A stretch of DNA of 64,000 nucleotides, from NCBI RefSeq assembly GCF_047730075.1, contig NZ_CP159831.1:1054001-1118000 (forward strand), written 5' to 3'. Shown here piece after piece: positions 7,139-16,946 of this stretch (positions are counted from its first letter, which is position 1; each line of letters begins with the position of its first letter). The notes below the pieces were generated by a model. The model searched no databases. It saw nothing but the letters and a program-made list of their open reading frames with translations, and was not told the origin of the DNA. This DNA comes from Njordibacter sp905182035. GTDB taxonomy: Bacteria; Pseudomonadota; Gammaproteobacteria; Pseudomonadales; Balneatricaceae. A program made the position numbers and the translations under genes.

Positions 7139-8572
7139 ATGCACCTGTTATTAAATCAAACTGTTATTGAGATAGTAGATCCAGCAGCAGACACTACCTT
7201 ATTGCAGTGGTTAAGAGAATCTCAACACTTAACGGCCACTAAAGAAGGCTGTGCCGTTGGAGACTGCGGTGCCTGCACGGTTATCGTCGGCCAATTAGCG
7301 CAAGGTGCGATTGCCTACACCAGTGTGAACGCCTGTATTGCTTTATTGGGTAGCCTCCATGGCTGCCATGTGATCACCTTAGATACTTTGCAGGGCCCTA
7401 GATTACATCCGGTACAGAAAGCTATGTTGGACTGCCACTCGAGTCAGTGTGGTTTTTGTACCCCAGGATTTGTGATGTCTCTTGTGGTTTGGTGGCTCAA
7501 TACGCCAGCAGATGCATTAGCTACGCCTGAGGCTTTTGCAAAGCACCGTCATGGTGTTGAACTGGCACTATCGGGTAATTTATGTCGCTGTACTGGTTAT
7601 CATCCTATCCTTTTGGCTGCTGATCTATTAGCACCGATGGATCGAGCAACGGATCCTTTGTTTGATCAGGTGGGTGGCTATGGCCACTGCCTAGCTCAGT
7701 TGCAAAGCATGGCGTCCAAACCCCATCAAGTGTCTGCTGAGGCTTATGCAGTGCCGTCTAACCTTACTGAATTAGCTTTGGCCTATGAGGCATCTCCAGA
7801 AGCGCGTTTGGTAGCGGGGTCTACGGACTTAGCTTTAGACATTACCCACGGCCTTAAGTCTATTGATCGCCTGATAGATTTAACTGGCGTGGCAGAACTC
7901 CAGTTGATGGAAGAACGAGATAAGCAAATTCATATAGGTGCAGGTGTAAGCCTTAGTGAGGTAGAAACTTTTTGTCAGAAGAACTTACCAGCTATGAGTG
8001 ATTTGTTAGGTCGTTTTGCTTCACGCCAAGTACGCAATCGTGGCACCTTGGTAGGTAACGTTGCCAACAGTTCTCCCATTGCCGACATTCCTCCGTTATT
8101 ACTAGTAATGGATGCCCAACTGATCCTTCAGCGTGGTTTAAATCAGCGCACTATTGCACTGAAAGAGTTTAACTTAGGATACAAACAAACAGCCTTAAAT
8201 ACAGGTGAATTTATTCACAGTGTCATATTGCCATTGCCATCGAGCGGTCAACGTGTTTGGGTGGAAAAAGTCAGTAAACGCGCAGAAGATGATATTTCTG
8301 CCACCTGTGTTGCCATGAGTGTGACTATGGAGCAAGGTACAATTACCCAGATCAATATTGCCTGTGGTGGTATGGCAGCCATTCCTAAAATGGCTAGTGA
8401 GACCCAACGCCAATTGTTAGGCCAAGCCCTAACACATCAACTGGTTGCTCAAGTTCCATTATGGCTTGCCCAAGACTACCAGCCCATTGATGATATGAGA
8501 GCCAGCGCTGCCTATCGTCAGCAGGTGACAGCCAACCTCGTTCAAGGCTTTTTAAAGGAGGCCATGCGATGA
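7139..8572 (+). CDS. xdhA: Xanthine dehydrogenase small subunit (Fe-S and FAD)
   Basis: The 477-residue small subunit of bacterial xanthine dehydrogenase, which with XdhB oxidises hypoxanthine to xanthine and urate in the cytoplasm. The plant-type 2Fe-2S cluster is at about residues 36-50 (EGCAVGDCGACTV) and the second at 100-140 (CGFCTPGF and NLCRCTGYHPI). The FAD domain follows from about residue 195, with VAGSTDLAL, RQVRNRGTLVGNVANSSPIAD near 300, and the CO dehydrogenase flavoprotein C-terminal domain. It opens the operon xdhA-xdhB-xdhC-guaD and its stop overlaps the xdhB ATG (ATGA). Length is normal. Confidence 0.94.
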   Translation: MHLLLNQTVIEIVDPAADTTLLQWLRESQHLTATKEGCAVGDCGACTVIVGQLAQGAIAYTSVNACIALLGSLHGCHVITLDTLQGPRLHPVQKAMLDCHSSQCGFCTPGFVMSLVVWWLNTPADALATPEAFAKHRHGVELALSGNLCRCTGYHPILLAADLLAPMDRATDPLFDQVGGYGHCLAQLQSMASKPHQVSAEAYAVPSNLTELALAYEASPEARLVAGSTDLALDITHGLKSIDRLIDLTGVAELQLMEERDKQIHIGAGVSLSEVETFCQKNLPAMSDLLGRFASRQVRNRGTLVGNVANSSPIADIPPLLLVMDAQLILQRGLNQRTIALKEFNLGYKQTALNTGEFIHSVILPLPSSGQRVWVEKVSKRAEDDISATCVAMSVTMEQGTITQINIACGGMAAIPKMASETQRQLLGQALTHQLVAQVPLWLAQDYQPIDDMRASAAYRQQVTANLVQGFLKEAMR

Positions 8573-10944
8573 GAAAACTTCCTGACATCAACAGCCTAAA
8601 ATCAACAAGTACTGTTCATCCTAATACTAGTGTAATGGGCAAACCTACGCCTCATGAAAGTGCCCAACTACATCTGACAGGTAAAGCACTATACATCGAC
8701 GACATTGCAGCGCCAGAAGGGTGTTTGCACGCTTATGTAGGGATGGCAAATGTGGCATGTGGCCTACTAAAGCGTCAGGACTTAACTGCTGTTGCCGCTG
8801 CAGATGGCGTGGTTGATGTCATCACTGCAGAAGACATCCCAGGCCATGCAGACATTGGCCCAGTCTTTGGTGGAGACCCTTTATTGGTAGAAGAGCACAT
8901 AAGCTACTTTGGTCAGCCTATATTTGCTGTTGCTGCAACTAGCCGCGACGCTGCCCGCAGAGCTGCACTGTTAGGCCAGAACGATATAGAGGCCACGCCA
9001 CCTTTGTTAACCCTGGAGCAAGCCCAGACAAGTGGCAAAAAAGTTCGCCCGAGTCACAGCTTAGTAAAGGGCGACAGTGCTACAGCATTAACCGAATCCG
9101 TCAATACCCTCAGCATAAATCAGCATGTAGGTGGCCAAGAACACTTTTACCTAGAAGGGCAGGTGTCTCTCGCTATTCCCCAAGACAATGGTGGTGTATT
9201 GGTACACAGTTCTAGCCAGCATCCGAGTGAAGTACAAAAGCTGGTGGCCGAAGTACTGGCCTTGCCTATGCACAAGGTTGTGGTAGATATGCGCCGTATG
9301 GGTGGTGGTTTTGGCGGTAAAGAAACTCAAGCTGCACAGTGGGCTTGCCTTGCAGCCTTGTTAGCCGTGCGCAACCAAAAAGCTGTAAAGCTTCGCCTTG
9401 CACGAAGTGATGATATGACCCTTACCGGTAAGCGTCATCCTTTTGTAAACCAAGCGCAGGTGGGGTTTGATCAACAGGGGCGTATTACTGCAGTCAATGC
9501 AGAACTCAATGGCTTGTGTGGTTGCAGCCCAGATTTGTCTGATGCTATTGTTGATCGAGCCATGTTCCACACAGATAATGCCTATTACTTGCCAGCGGCA
9601 ACGATTACAGGCCATCGTTGGTTTCAAAATACAGTTTCAAACACAGCATTCCGAGGATTTGGTGGGCCACAAGGCATGATGCTAGCTGAACAAATGCTGG
9701 ATGACATTGCTCGCAGCCTTGGCAAAGACCCTTTGTTAATAAGACAAACCAATTTATACAGCCAAAATGAGCGCAACACCACGCCTTACCATCAAACAGT
9801 AGTGGGTATAGACCTAGAGCGTATTATTGATGAACTGGTCGAATCTAGTGACTATTGGGCTCGTAGAGAAGAAATTCGAAGCTCCAATCAAGAGGCCTTA
9901 AAAAGTGGTGGGCGTTACATTAAAGGCTTAGCCTTAACACCTGTGAAATTTGGTATTTCCTTTACCGCCATGTTTCTTAACCAAGCGGGTGCGCTAATGC
10001 ATATCTATACTGATGGTACAGTACAAGTGAACCATGGTGGTACGGAAATGGGGCAGGGTTTACATACTAAGATCGCACAGATTGTTGCAACTGAACTAGG
10101 GCTGCCTTTAGAATATATTGAGGTCACTTCTACCCGCACTGATAAGGTGCCCAACACCTCTCCTACAGCGGCTTCAAGCGGCACCGACCTTAATGGCCAA
10201 GCAGCGCGTAATGCGGCCCTTATGATTAAACGGCGGTTAATTGATCATATTGTAGAAACTTACCAAGTTGAAGGTCAAAAGGTGGAGTTTAGAGATGGTA
10301 AAGTCTCATGGCCTAACCACTCAATATCGTTTTCAGAACTTACACAACAGGCTTACATGGCTCGTATCTCTATGTCTGCCACAGGTTACTACCGTACTCC
10401 AAAAATTCATTACGACCGTAAACAGGCTAAAGGCAGCCCATTCTTTTACTACTCCTGTGGTGCTTCTGTGAGTGAAGTAGAGGTGGATACCTTTACTGGT
10501 ACTTATACGGTAACTAGGGTTGATATTTTGCATGATGTGGGCGAAAGCATTAATCCTGCCATTGATTTAGGTCAAGTAGAAGGTGGATTTATTCAGGGCA
10601 TGGGCTGGCTGACAACGGAAGAATTAGTATGGGGGCAAGATGGTCGCCTACACACTGACGGTGGCGCGAGTTACAAAATACCAGCCGTGGGAGATACACC
10701 TAAACAGTTTAATGTGGCTTTGTTAAAAGACAGTAAAAATCATGAGGCCACTATTTATCACTCCAAGGCTGTTGGAGAACCACCCTTGATGCATGGTATT
10801 TCTGTGTGGTCTGCTTTACGGGATGCTATATGGGCTGCTGGTGGCGAACAGGTGAATCCTCAGTTGGATACGCCCGCCACGCCAGAGCGAGTATTGTGGG
10901 CGCTTCAGGCTGCTAAAATTTCTATAGCGGGCACTGCATTATGA
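8569..10944 (+). CDS. xdhB: Xanthine dehydrogenase large subunit (Mo cofactor)
   Basis: The 791-residue molybdopterin subunit of xanthine dehydrogenase. Visible motifs: GKALYIDDI near residue 38, GGQEHFYLEGQ around 185 (substrate-channel Glu region), RMGGGFGGKETQ near 245 (pterin loop), FRGFGGPQGM near 365, GTEMGQGLHTK near 497, TSPTAASSGTD near 530 and the active-site glutamate in GEPPLMHG near 745. All core residues expected of XdhB are present. AAAGGAGG lies before the ATG, which overlaps the xdhA stop in ATGA. Maturation would need XdhC, encoded next. Confidence 0.94.
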   Translation: MRKLPDINSLKSTSTVHPNTSVMGKPTPHESAQLHLTGKALYIDDIAAPEGCLHAYVGMANVACGLLKRQDLTAVAAADGVVDVITAEDIPGHADIGPVFGGDPLLVEEHISYFGQPIFAVAATSRDAARRAALLGQNDIEATPPLLTLEQAQTSGKKVRPSHSLVKGDSATALTESVNTLSINQHVGGQEHFYLEGQVSLAIPQDNGGVLVHSSSQHPSEVQKLVAEVLALPMHKVVVDMRRMGGGFGGKETQAAQWACLAALLAVRNQKAVKLRLARSDDMTLTGKRHPFVNQAQVGFDQQGRITAVNAELNGLCGCSPDLSDAIVDRAMFHTDNAYYLPAATITGHRWFQNTVSNTAFRGFGGPQGMMLAEQMLDDIARSLGKDPLLIRQTNLYSQNERNTTPYHQTVVGIDLERIIDELVESSDYWARREEIRSSNQEALKSGGRYIKGLALTPVKFGISFTAMFLNQAGALMHIYTDGTVQVNHGGTEMGQGLHTKIAQIVATELGLPLEYIEVTSTRTDKVPNTSPTAASSGTDLNGQAARNAALMIKRRLIDHIVETYQVEGQKVEFRDGKVSWPNHSISFSELTQQAYMARISMSATGYYRTPKIHYDRKQAKGSPFFYYSCGASVSEVEVDTFTGTYTVTRVDILHDVGESINPAIDLGQVEGGFIQGMGWLTTEELVWGQDGRLHTDGGASYKIPAVGDTPKQFNVALLKDSKNHEATIYHSKAVGEPPLMHGISVWSALRDAIWAAGGEQVNPQLDTPATPERVLWALQAAKISIAGTAL

Positions 10945-11777
10945 ACGCTTGGCTTGTGGCCCAATGGCAGTGCGAACAACAGAATCAAGCGTATGTACTG
11001 GCAAGTATTGTGGCTTTGCAAGGCTCATCACCTCGTGGTGTAGGTAGTAAAATTTTAGTCACCAAAGATAAGCAATTCGACTCCATAGGCGGTGGTCACC
11101 TAGAATACAAAGCGATTGCTCAAGCCCGTGAAATGTTGCTCCAAGGTGGCCAGACACAAATAATTGATTACCCTCTTGGTGCGAGCTTAGGCCAATGTTG
11201 TGGTGGTAAGGTGAGCCTGATGTTTGAAGTATTTAGTGTTACTAAAATGCCGGTGGTTGTTTTTGGTGCGGGTCATGTTGGCCGCGCATTGGTGCCATTG
11301 TTAGCGCAATTACCAGTGCAAGTGACATGGGTTGATAGCCGTTACGATATGTTGCCTAAAGAGTTGCCCCTTGGTGTGGTGGGTGTCCATGAAGAACACC
11401 CTCAGGATCATGTGGTAGATTGTTTGGTGGGTAGTTGTTACTTAATTATGACTCATCACCATGGGGTGGACTTGGCTCTCACCCAAGCTGTGCTCAACCG
11501 TGGCGATGCAAGCTATTTGGGAGTGATTGGTTCGGTGACCAAAGGGCGTAAATTCTGTCAAAGGTTGGCCGCGAAAGACTATTCTCAAGAGACCATTGAG
11601 CACTTGAATTGCCCTATGGGTAAAACTGGAATTAGTGGCAAACAACCCATGGAAGTGGCAATTGCTATTGCAGCTCAGGTGATGGACTTATATCAACATT
11701 CTAAGGCAGCTAGTCATAAAAGCCTTACTAAAGAAGATTCTGTAAACCTTACTAAAGAGATTCTAGAGCATGTCTGA
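10941..11777 (+). CDS. xdhC: XdhC, molybdenum cofactor insertion factor
   Basis: A 278-residue XdhC, the chaperone that binds sulfurated molybdenum cofactor and loads it into XdhB. N-terminal XdhC/CoxI domain: ASIVALQGSSPRGVGSKILV near residue 21 and SIGGGHLEYKAI near 49, with SLGQCCGGKVSLMFEV near 85 carrying the conserved Cys pair. The C-terminal Rossmann domain has VVFGAGHVGRALVPLL near 105, HHHGVDLALTQAVLNR and LGVIGSVTKGRKF near 195. It overlaps xdhB by four bases and guaD by eight, which indicates tight translational coupling. A strongly supported call. Confidence 0.94.
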   Translation: MNAWLVAQWQCEQQNQAYVLASIVALQGSSPRGVGSKILVTKDKQFDSIGGGHLEYKAIAQAREMLLQGGQTQIIDYPLGASLGQCCGGKVSLMFEVFSVTKMPVVVFGAGHVGRALVPLLAQLPVQVTWVDSRYDMLPKELPLGVVGVHEEHPQDHVVDCLVGSCYLIMTHHHGVDLALTQAVLNRGDASYLGVIGSVTKGRKFCQRLAAKDYSQETIEHLNCPMGKTGISGKQPMEVAIAIAAQVMDLYQHSKAASHKSLTKEDSVNLTKEILEHV

Positions 11778-13059
11778 ACGTCTAATTCGTGGCCCGCTGT
11801 TGCATTGCTTAGGGGAGCCAGATAAGGATGAGGCAGCAGTTGACTATCAGCCTGATGCCTTGCTGTGGGTTCAGAATGGTCTAGTACACAAAATGGGTAA
11901 CTATGAGTCTATTGTTAAAGAATTAAGTCCCACTCAACTTTCTAAGGTAGAAGATTGCAGTCAATATCTGATGGTGCCAGGTTTTGTGGATTGCCATATT
12001 CATTATCCGCAAACAGAAATGATCGCCGCCTATGGTACACAATTACTGGAGTGGTTAAATAGCTACACATTTCCTGTTGAATCTGGCTTTAAGGACCCAG
12101 CAAAAGCTGCTGCAGTATCTAAGGTATTTATCGACCAATTGTTAAACAATGGCACTACTACGGCTTTGGTGTTTTGTACTGTGCATCCAGAATCTGTAGA
12201 CGCATTGTTTACTGAAGCACAAAAACATAATATGCGCCTTATTGCTGGCAAGGTCATGATGGATCGCAACGCGCCGGACAATGTATTGGATACAGCGCAA
12301 ACAAGTTATCACCAAAGTAAGCAACTTATAGACCGTTGGCATGGTGTAGGTCGCCTACAATATGCAGTTACACCAAGGTTTGCACCAACCTCTACCGATG
12401 AACAGTTAGCAGCAGCAGGGCGTTTGTTAGCAGAGCATGAAGGGGTATATCTACACACCCATCTTTCTGAAAATGTGGATGAAATTGAGTGGGTAAAAGC
12501 ACTGTTCCCAAAGGCAAAAAATTACTTAGACGTTTACGACCAAGCTGGCTTACTAGGCAAACGAAGTGTGTTTGCCCACAGCATTCATTTATGTGATAGC
12601 GAATGTGAACGTTTAGCAGAAACAGACTCTGCTGTTGCCCACTGCCCAACCTCTAATATGTTTATTGGCTCTGGTTTATTTCCCATGCAGAGGTTGCAGG
12701 ACCATGGTATTAAAATAGGCATGGGCACAGACATAGGAGGTGGCACCAGTTTTAACATGCTCCAAACCCTGGCAGATTGCTATAAAATGCAGCAGCTAAA
12801 AGGCAATAACCTTAGCCCAGAACAAAGCTTCTACCTCGCTACTTTAGGCGGTGCAAAAGCCCTCGATATGGATGACAAAATAGGTAGCTTTGCAGGAGGT
12901 AAAGAAGCAGATTTCTTGCTGCTAGACCCTAATGCTACAGATTTATTGAAGTTTCGCACTAGCCATTGTGAAGGTTGGCGTGACTTATTGTTTGTATTAC
13001 AAACCTTGGGGGATGACCGGGTGATCGCTCAGACTAATGTGATGGGTGTTGCGCATTGA
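11770..13059 (+). CDS. guaD: Guanine deaminase
   Basis: A 429-residue guanine deaminase of the amidohydrolase superfamily, converting guanine to xanthine, the substrate of XdhAB. Metal ligands are visible: VDCHIHYPQTEMIA near residue 74 (HxH), HTHLSEN near 229, FAHSIHL near 269, and GMGTDIGGG near 317 with the catalytic Asp. The family-typical YGTQLLEWLNSYTFP follows the HxH. It is the last gene of the xdh operon with an eight-base overlap into xdhC. Together the four genes degrade guanine, hypoxanthine and xanthine to urate; no uricase or allantoin genes are in the window. Confidence 0.95.
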   Translation: MSERLIRGPLLHCLGEPDKDEAAVDYQPDALLWVQNGLVHKMGNYESIVKELSPTQLSKVEDCSQYLMVPGFVDCHIHYPQTEMIAAYGTQLLEWLNSYTFPVESGFKDPAKAAAVSKVFIDQLLNNGTTTALVFCTVHPESVDALFTEAQKHNMRLIAGKVMMDRNAPDNVLDTAQTSYHQSKQLIDRWHGVGRLQYAVTPRFAPTSTDEQLAAAGRLLAEHEGVYLHTHLSENVDEIEWVKALFPKAKNYLDVYDQAGLLGKRSVFAHSIHLCDSECERLAETDSAVAHCPTSNMFIGSGLFPMQRLQDHGIKIGMGTDIGGGTSFNMLQTLADCYKMQQLKGNNLSPEQSFYLATLGGAKALDMDDKIGSFAGGKEADFLLLDPNATDLLKFRTSHCEGWRDLLFVLQTLGDDRVIAQTNVMGVAH

Positions 13060-13252
13060 TTGGTGTCTAGAAAATCTATGGGTGTTTTGTTGCGGGCGAG
13101 TCTCGTTATTTTTCGCTAATCTTCATTCCAGTTCCAAGTCTATTGAACAGTGAGAAAATAGTTCAGCAGCTTTACAAATGATGACTAAGTCAGGACACTG
13201 GTTTCTCATACGTAGTTAGTTTGAAGTGCTTTTTTATACGGGAATCAATAAC

Positions 13253-14260
13253 ATGCCAAATCACACACGTTTACTTGCCAAGCGCCCCGTATCAGCGGTT
13301 AGCCTAGGCTGCATGAGCATTTCCCATGGTTATGGTGAAAAAAGCAGTAGCAAGCATAGTGAAATATTCTTGAATAAGGCCTTAGACCTTGGCTACACCA
13401 TGCTTGATACAGCAGCGGTGTACGGTCATGGCCATAATGAATCCATGATTGGTGAATTTATTAGCCAACGGCGCAGCGAATTTTTTCTGGCCAGTAAGTG
13501 TGGCTTTGGTCAAAAGCCTGATAGTGAACCCAACATCAATGGTCGGCCTGAGTATATACGGGCTACCTGTGAAGCCAGCTTACAACGTTTACAAACCGAC
13601 CATATCGATCTGTATTATTTGCATCGGCGTGACTTTAATGTGCCTATTGAGGATAGTATTGGTGCACTGGCTGATTTGCAATGTGAGGGCAAAATCGGTG
13701 CGGTGGGGGTATCGGAAATATGTGCAGCCGATTTGCATAGGGCTCACGCTGAACACCCGATAAGTGCGATTCAGTCGGAATATTCTCTATGGACGCGCAA
13801 TGCCGAAATTGAAGTGCTCAAAGCAAGCCAAGAAATTGGTGCAGCATATGTTGCTTTTAGCCCCTTAGCTCGGGGGTTTTTAACCAACAAGTTACACGAC
13901 ACTTCAGAGCTAGCAGAGCATGACTTGCGCTACTCCATGCCGCGTTTTAATACCGATAACTACCCTGCTAATCTGTCTTTATTACCTGCTTATGTGAGAT
14001 TGGCACAGCGCCAAGGTTGCACCCCAGCACAGCTGGCCTTGGCCTGGGTATTGGCTCAGGGTGATAATATCATCGCCATCCCAGGTACTAAAGACTTGGC
14101 ACATCTAGAAGAAAACATTGGTGCTAATGAGCTAGTGTTGGATGCAGAAATTATCAGCAAGCTTAATGACTTAATCAACCAGCACACAGTGCATGGTGCA
14201 CGATATAGTGATAAATCCCAGGGCACGGTTACTACAGAACAATTTAGCCCAACTGACTGA
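13253..14260 (+). CDS. Aldo/keto reductase
   Basis: A 335-residue NADPH-dependent aldo/keto reductase. The catalytic tetrad is visible: Asp in MLDTAAVYG and Tyr in the same segment near residue 50, Lys in FFLASKCGFG near 82, and His in YYLHRRD near 126. The cofactor-binding end has FSPLARGFL near 205 and IAIPGTKDLAHLEENIGAN near 280. The fold is the AKR11/13-like group; the natural substrate cannot be read from the sequence. I chose the ATG at 13253, since the upstream extension from 13226 is not conserved in type and GGGA precedes this ATG. It is single, 193 bases after guaD. Confidence 0.87.
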   Translation: MPNHTRLLAKRPVSAVSLGCMSISHGYGEKSSSKHSEIFLNKALDLGYTMLDTAAVYGHGHNESMIGEFISQRRSEFFLASKCGFGQKPDSEPNINGRPEYIRATCEASLQRLQTDHIDLYYLHRRDFNVPIEDSIGALADLQCEGKIGAVGVSEICAADLHRAHAEHPISAIQSEYSLWTRNAEIEVLKASQEIGAAYVAFSPLARGFLTNKLHDTSELAEHDLRYSMPRFNTDNYPANLSLLPAYVRLAQRQGCTPAQLALAWVLAQGDNIIAIPGTKDLAHLEENIGANELVLDAEIISKLNDLINQHTVHGARYSDKSQGTVTTEQFSPTD

Positions 14261-14343
14261 CACAGATTTATACCATCAAGCCAGCCTGTTAGGCAGCATA
14301 TCAACGCTGTCAGGTCGGCGGGTTACTATGATATGAGTTATAT

Positions 14344-15951
14344 TTAACTACTAGCATCGGCAATGATCATTGCTGCCGCTTTCTCCCCAATCATGACGCA
14401 TGTTGCATTAGTGTTACCACTAATAATCTTAGGCATAATGGATGCGTCGGCTACACGCAAACCTTTAATGCCATATACTCTCAAGGCCGCGTCCACCACG
14501 GCTAATTCACCTTGACCCATAGAGCAGGTGCCCACAGGATGGTATTCGGTTTCTGCCGTAGCTTTTATAAAGTCGCAGATTTGGGCATTAGAAAACACTT
14601 CACTTCCGGGGGAGTATTCATTGCTCATGAGGTCTGCAAAGGGCCCACTGGCAAGTATTTCGCGGCATATATCAATACCTTCACGCATACGATCAATATT
14701 GCCTTGGGTCTGCAGAAAGCGCTGATCAATGATAGGTGAATCTTTAGGACTGGCACTAGCCAAAGTGATCTGCCCTACGTCTGTAGGCCGTAAGTTGCAA
14801 GCATGAATAGTGATGCCGTGCTCTTTTAACTCGGGCACGGGTTTGGGAAATATCATTAAGGGTATAAAATGGAGTTGAACATCGGGTCGGTTAGGGCTGA
14901 ATTTGGAGCTTGCAAAGGCACCACTTTCGGCGGCGTTAGTAACGCCTGGTCCCGATTTATTCCAAAAATAACGTATGCTGCTGGTTAGCGCCCCAATACC
15001 TTTGTCTAGGCCATATAGACTATTGGCTTCTTTGGTGCGCGCCAATACAGAAACGTTGAGATGGTCTTGTAAATTCTTGCCCACGCCTGGCAAGTTTACG
15101 TGCATTTCGATCTTGTGCTTCGATAGTTCATCCGCAGGGCCTATGCCAGAAAGCATAAGTAACTGAGGAGAACCGATTGCACCCGCGCTCAGAATTACTT
15201 CTTGACTAGCAAAAGCATGGCTTACTTTATTATCTACCTGATAGCTTACTCCCAGGGCCTTGCCATCTTTAATAATAATGCGCCTAACATGGGCTCCAGT
15301 GATGATTTTTAGGTTTGGGCGATCGGCAATAGGGTGTAAATAAGCCGCCGCGGCACTGCATCGTCTTGCCTCTTTTTGAGTAACTTGATAGCGTCCAGCG
15401 CCGGCTTGCTGTTGGCCATTAAAGTCTTGGTTATGAGCCATGCCCATCGCTACTGCAGATTCAACAAATTGGTCGCTTAAAGGGTGGGTATAAGACCTGT
15501 CACTTATGGTTAAAGGGCCATGGCTGCCATGGTAGCCTGGGTCAATGTGAGCACCTGAGTTTGTCTCGGACTGGCGGAAAAAGGGTAAGATATCGTCATA
15601 ACCCCAACCCACATTACCAAGAGCACGCCATTCATCGTAATCTTCTCTCTGGCCTCGTATATGGACCATAGCGTTAATGGCACTGGAACCGCCTAATGTT
15701 TTTCCCCTTGGTATAGGGATTTGTCGCTGATTCATGGCTTCTTGTGGTGCGGATTGATAACGCCAATTGAGTTTTTTATGGTTGAGCAAAAATGTAATTC
15801 CTGCTGGCATGCGAATTAACGGATTGAAATCACGTGGACCAGCTTCTAGCAATAGCACTTCGCAATTCAGGTCTGCACTTAAACGGTTAGCCAATACACA
15901 ACCAGCAGAACCTGCGCCGATAACGATGTAGTCGTAATAGTGGTCTTCCAT
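14344..15951 (-). CDS. GMC oxidoreductase (choline dehydrogenase-like)
   Basis: A 535-residue FAD-dependent GMC-family alcohol dehydrogenase. DYIVIGAGSAGCVLANRLS at residues 6-24 is the dinucleotide fold, GKTLGGSSAINAMVHIRG near 84 is the GMC signature 1, SAGAIGSPQLLMLSGIGP near 255 is signature 2, and the active-site His lies in EYHPVGTCSMG near 470 with NTNATCVMIGEKAA at the end. Family members oxidise choline, polyethylene glycol, long alcohols and other substrates with a quinone or cytochrome acceptor. It is downstream of the phosphohydrolase gene at 15970 on the same strand with an 18-base gap, so the pair may act on one substrate, for example a phosphoester and the alcohol released from it. 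Confidence 0.9.
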   Translation of the reverse strand: MEDHYYDYIVIGAGSAGCVLANRLSADLNCEVLLLEAGPRDFNPLIRMPAGITFLLNHKKLNWRYQSAPQEAMNQRQIPIPRGKTLGGSSAINAMVHIRGQREDYDEWRALGNVGWGYDDILPFFRQSETNSGAHIDPGYHGSHGPLTISDRSYTHPLSDQFVESAVAMGMAHNQDFNGQQQAGAGRYQVTQKEARRCSAAAAYLHPIADRPNLKIITGAHVRRIIIKDGKALGVSYQVDNKVSHAFASQEVILSAGAIGSPQLLMLSGIGPADELSKHKIEMHVNLPGVGKNLQDHLNVSVLARTKEANSLYGLDKGIGALTSSIRYFWNKSGPGVTNAAESGAFASSKFSPNRPDVQLHFIPLMIFPKPVPELKEHGITIHACNLRPTDVGQITLASASPKDSPIIDQRFLQTQGNIDRMREGIDICREILASGPFADLMSNEYSPGSEVFSNAQICDFIKATAETEYHPVGTCSMGQGELAVVDAALRVYGIKGLRVADASIMPKIISGNTNATCVMIGEKAAAMIIADASS

Positions 15952-15969
15952 GATGGGGCCTTTTTTTTG

Positions 15970-16815
15970 TTATATCCAAACGGGGGTGGTTTGCATCGAC
16001 TCGGGTATAGCAATGCCCATGCGTTGCAAAATGCTAGGCGCAAGGGCTGTTTGAGCAATAACATGATCTTGTGCTGGCCCTTGAATGGGATTAGTAGGGT
16101 TGGCAAAGTAATAAATGGGAATGTCACGCATGATGGCTTCTGTGCCGCCGTGGTGGCCTCGTGCACTTTGGCCGTGGTCCGCGGTTACTATTACGTCATA
16201 TCCTTGTTCCTGCCAGCGGGGGATAAAGTCTCCAAGGGCAGCATCTATAGTGTAACAGTTTTTGTCTATTTCGATTGAATCGAAGCCATAACGATGGCCT
16301 AAACTATCTAGGGTGCTGGAGTGGAATAAAAAGTAATCTGGCCGGTGACGTTGAATGAGTAAGCTCATTTGCCAGAATAGATCGATGTCTGAAGGCGTGG
16401 CAGTCAGGGCTTTGTTCTCCCCAGCCATGGTGTAAAATCGTGCGTGTTGAATGGGGCGGTTAACATCGTCCACCTCCATGTCTCGTAGAGGCTCAAACGG
16501 ACTGGCTTGAAAATAGTCTGAAAAAAATGAATGGGCCACTGCTGCGGTGGTTCCACCTGCGGCTTTTACCGCGCTAAAAATGTCGGCATCTTCTAATTTG
16601 CCTTGGTGGTAGTTACTAGTGACGCCATGGTCTTGTGGTGTGAGCCCTGTGTGAATACTGGCATAGCAAGGGCCGGACACAGAGGGCAGGACAGATTGGC
16701 CCTTCCACAGGTTAGCTTCACCTGAATCTAACCAACCTTCTAAGTTACCCATGAGCTTACGAGCATAAGAATATCCTAGGCCGTCTAAAATGAGCAAAAT
16801 AACTTTATTTTTCAT
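15970..16815 (-). CDS. Alkaline phosphatase superfamily hydrolase (NPP/phosphonoacetate-hydrolase type)
   Basis: A 281-residue type-I phosphodiesterase/nucleotide pyrophosphatase-like protein of the alkaline phosphatase superfamily. The metal Asp is in LILDGLGYS near residue 10, the probable nucleophile is a Ser in LPSVSGPCYASIHTG near 44 (most relatives have Thr), further ligands are in DSLGHRYG near 168 and TADHGQSARGHHGG near 213. No signal peptide, so cytoplasmic. It could release phosphate or a phosphomonoester from a small organic compound; phosphonoacetate hydrolase belongs to this superfamily, but specificity is open. I chose the ATG at 16815 with MKNKV; ATGs at 16830 and further up are possible. 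It is divergent from the Na/Pi transporter gene. Confidence 0.8.
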   Translation of the reverse strand: MKNKVILLILDGLGYSYARKLMGNLEGWLDSGEANLWKGQSVLPSVSGPCYASIHTGLTPQDHGVTSNYHQGKLEDADIFSAVKAAGGTTAAVAHSFFSDYFQASPFEPLRDMEVDDVNRPIQHARFYTMAGENKALTATPSDIDLFWQMSLLIQRHRPDYFLFHSSTLDSLGHRYGFDSIEIDKNCYTIDAALGDFIPRWQEQGYDVIVTADHGQSARGHHGGTEAIMRDIPIYYFANPTNPIQGPAQDHVIAQTALAPSILQRMGIAIPESMQTTPVWI

Positions 16816-16946
16816 GACTCTAAGGTCCATATCATTAGTATTTTTGAATACTTGTGTTATTGTATAGTGTGGTTTGCAGTGTGGCATTCTAGCTACTTAA
16901 AATGCAACCCCGCCAAGGATAAGATTGAAGTTATTAAGAGGCGCAT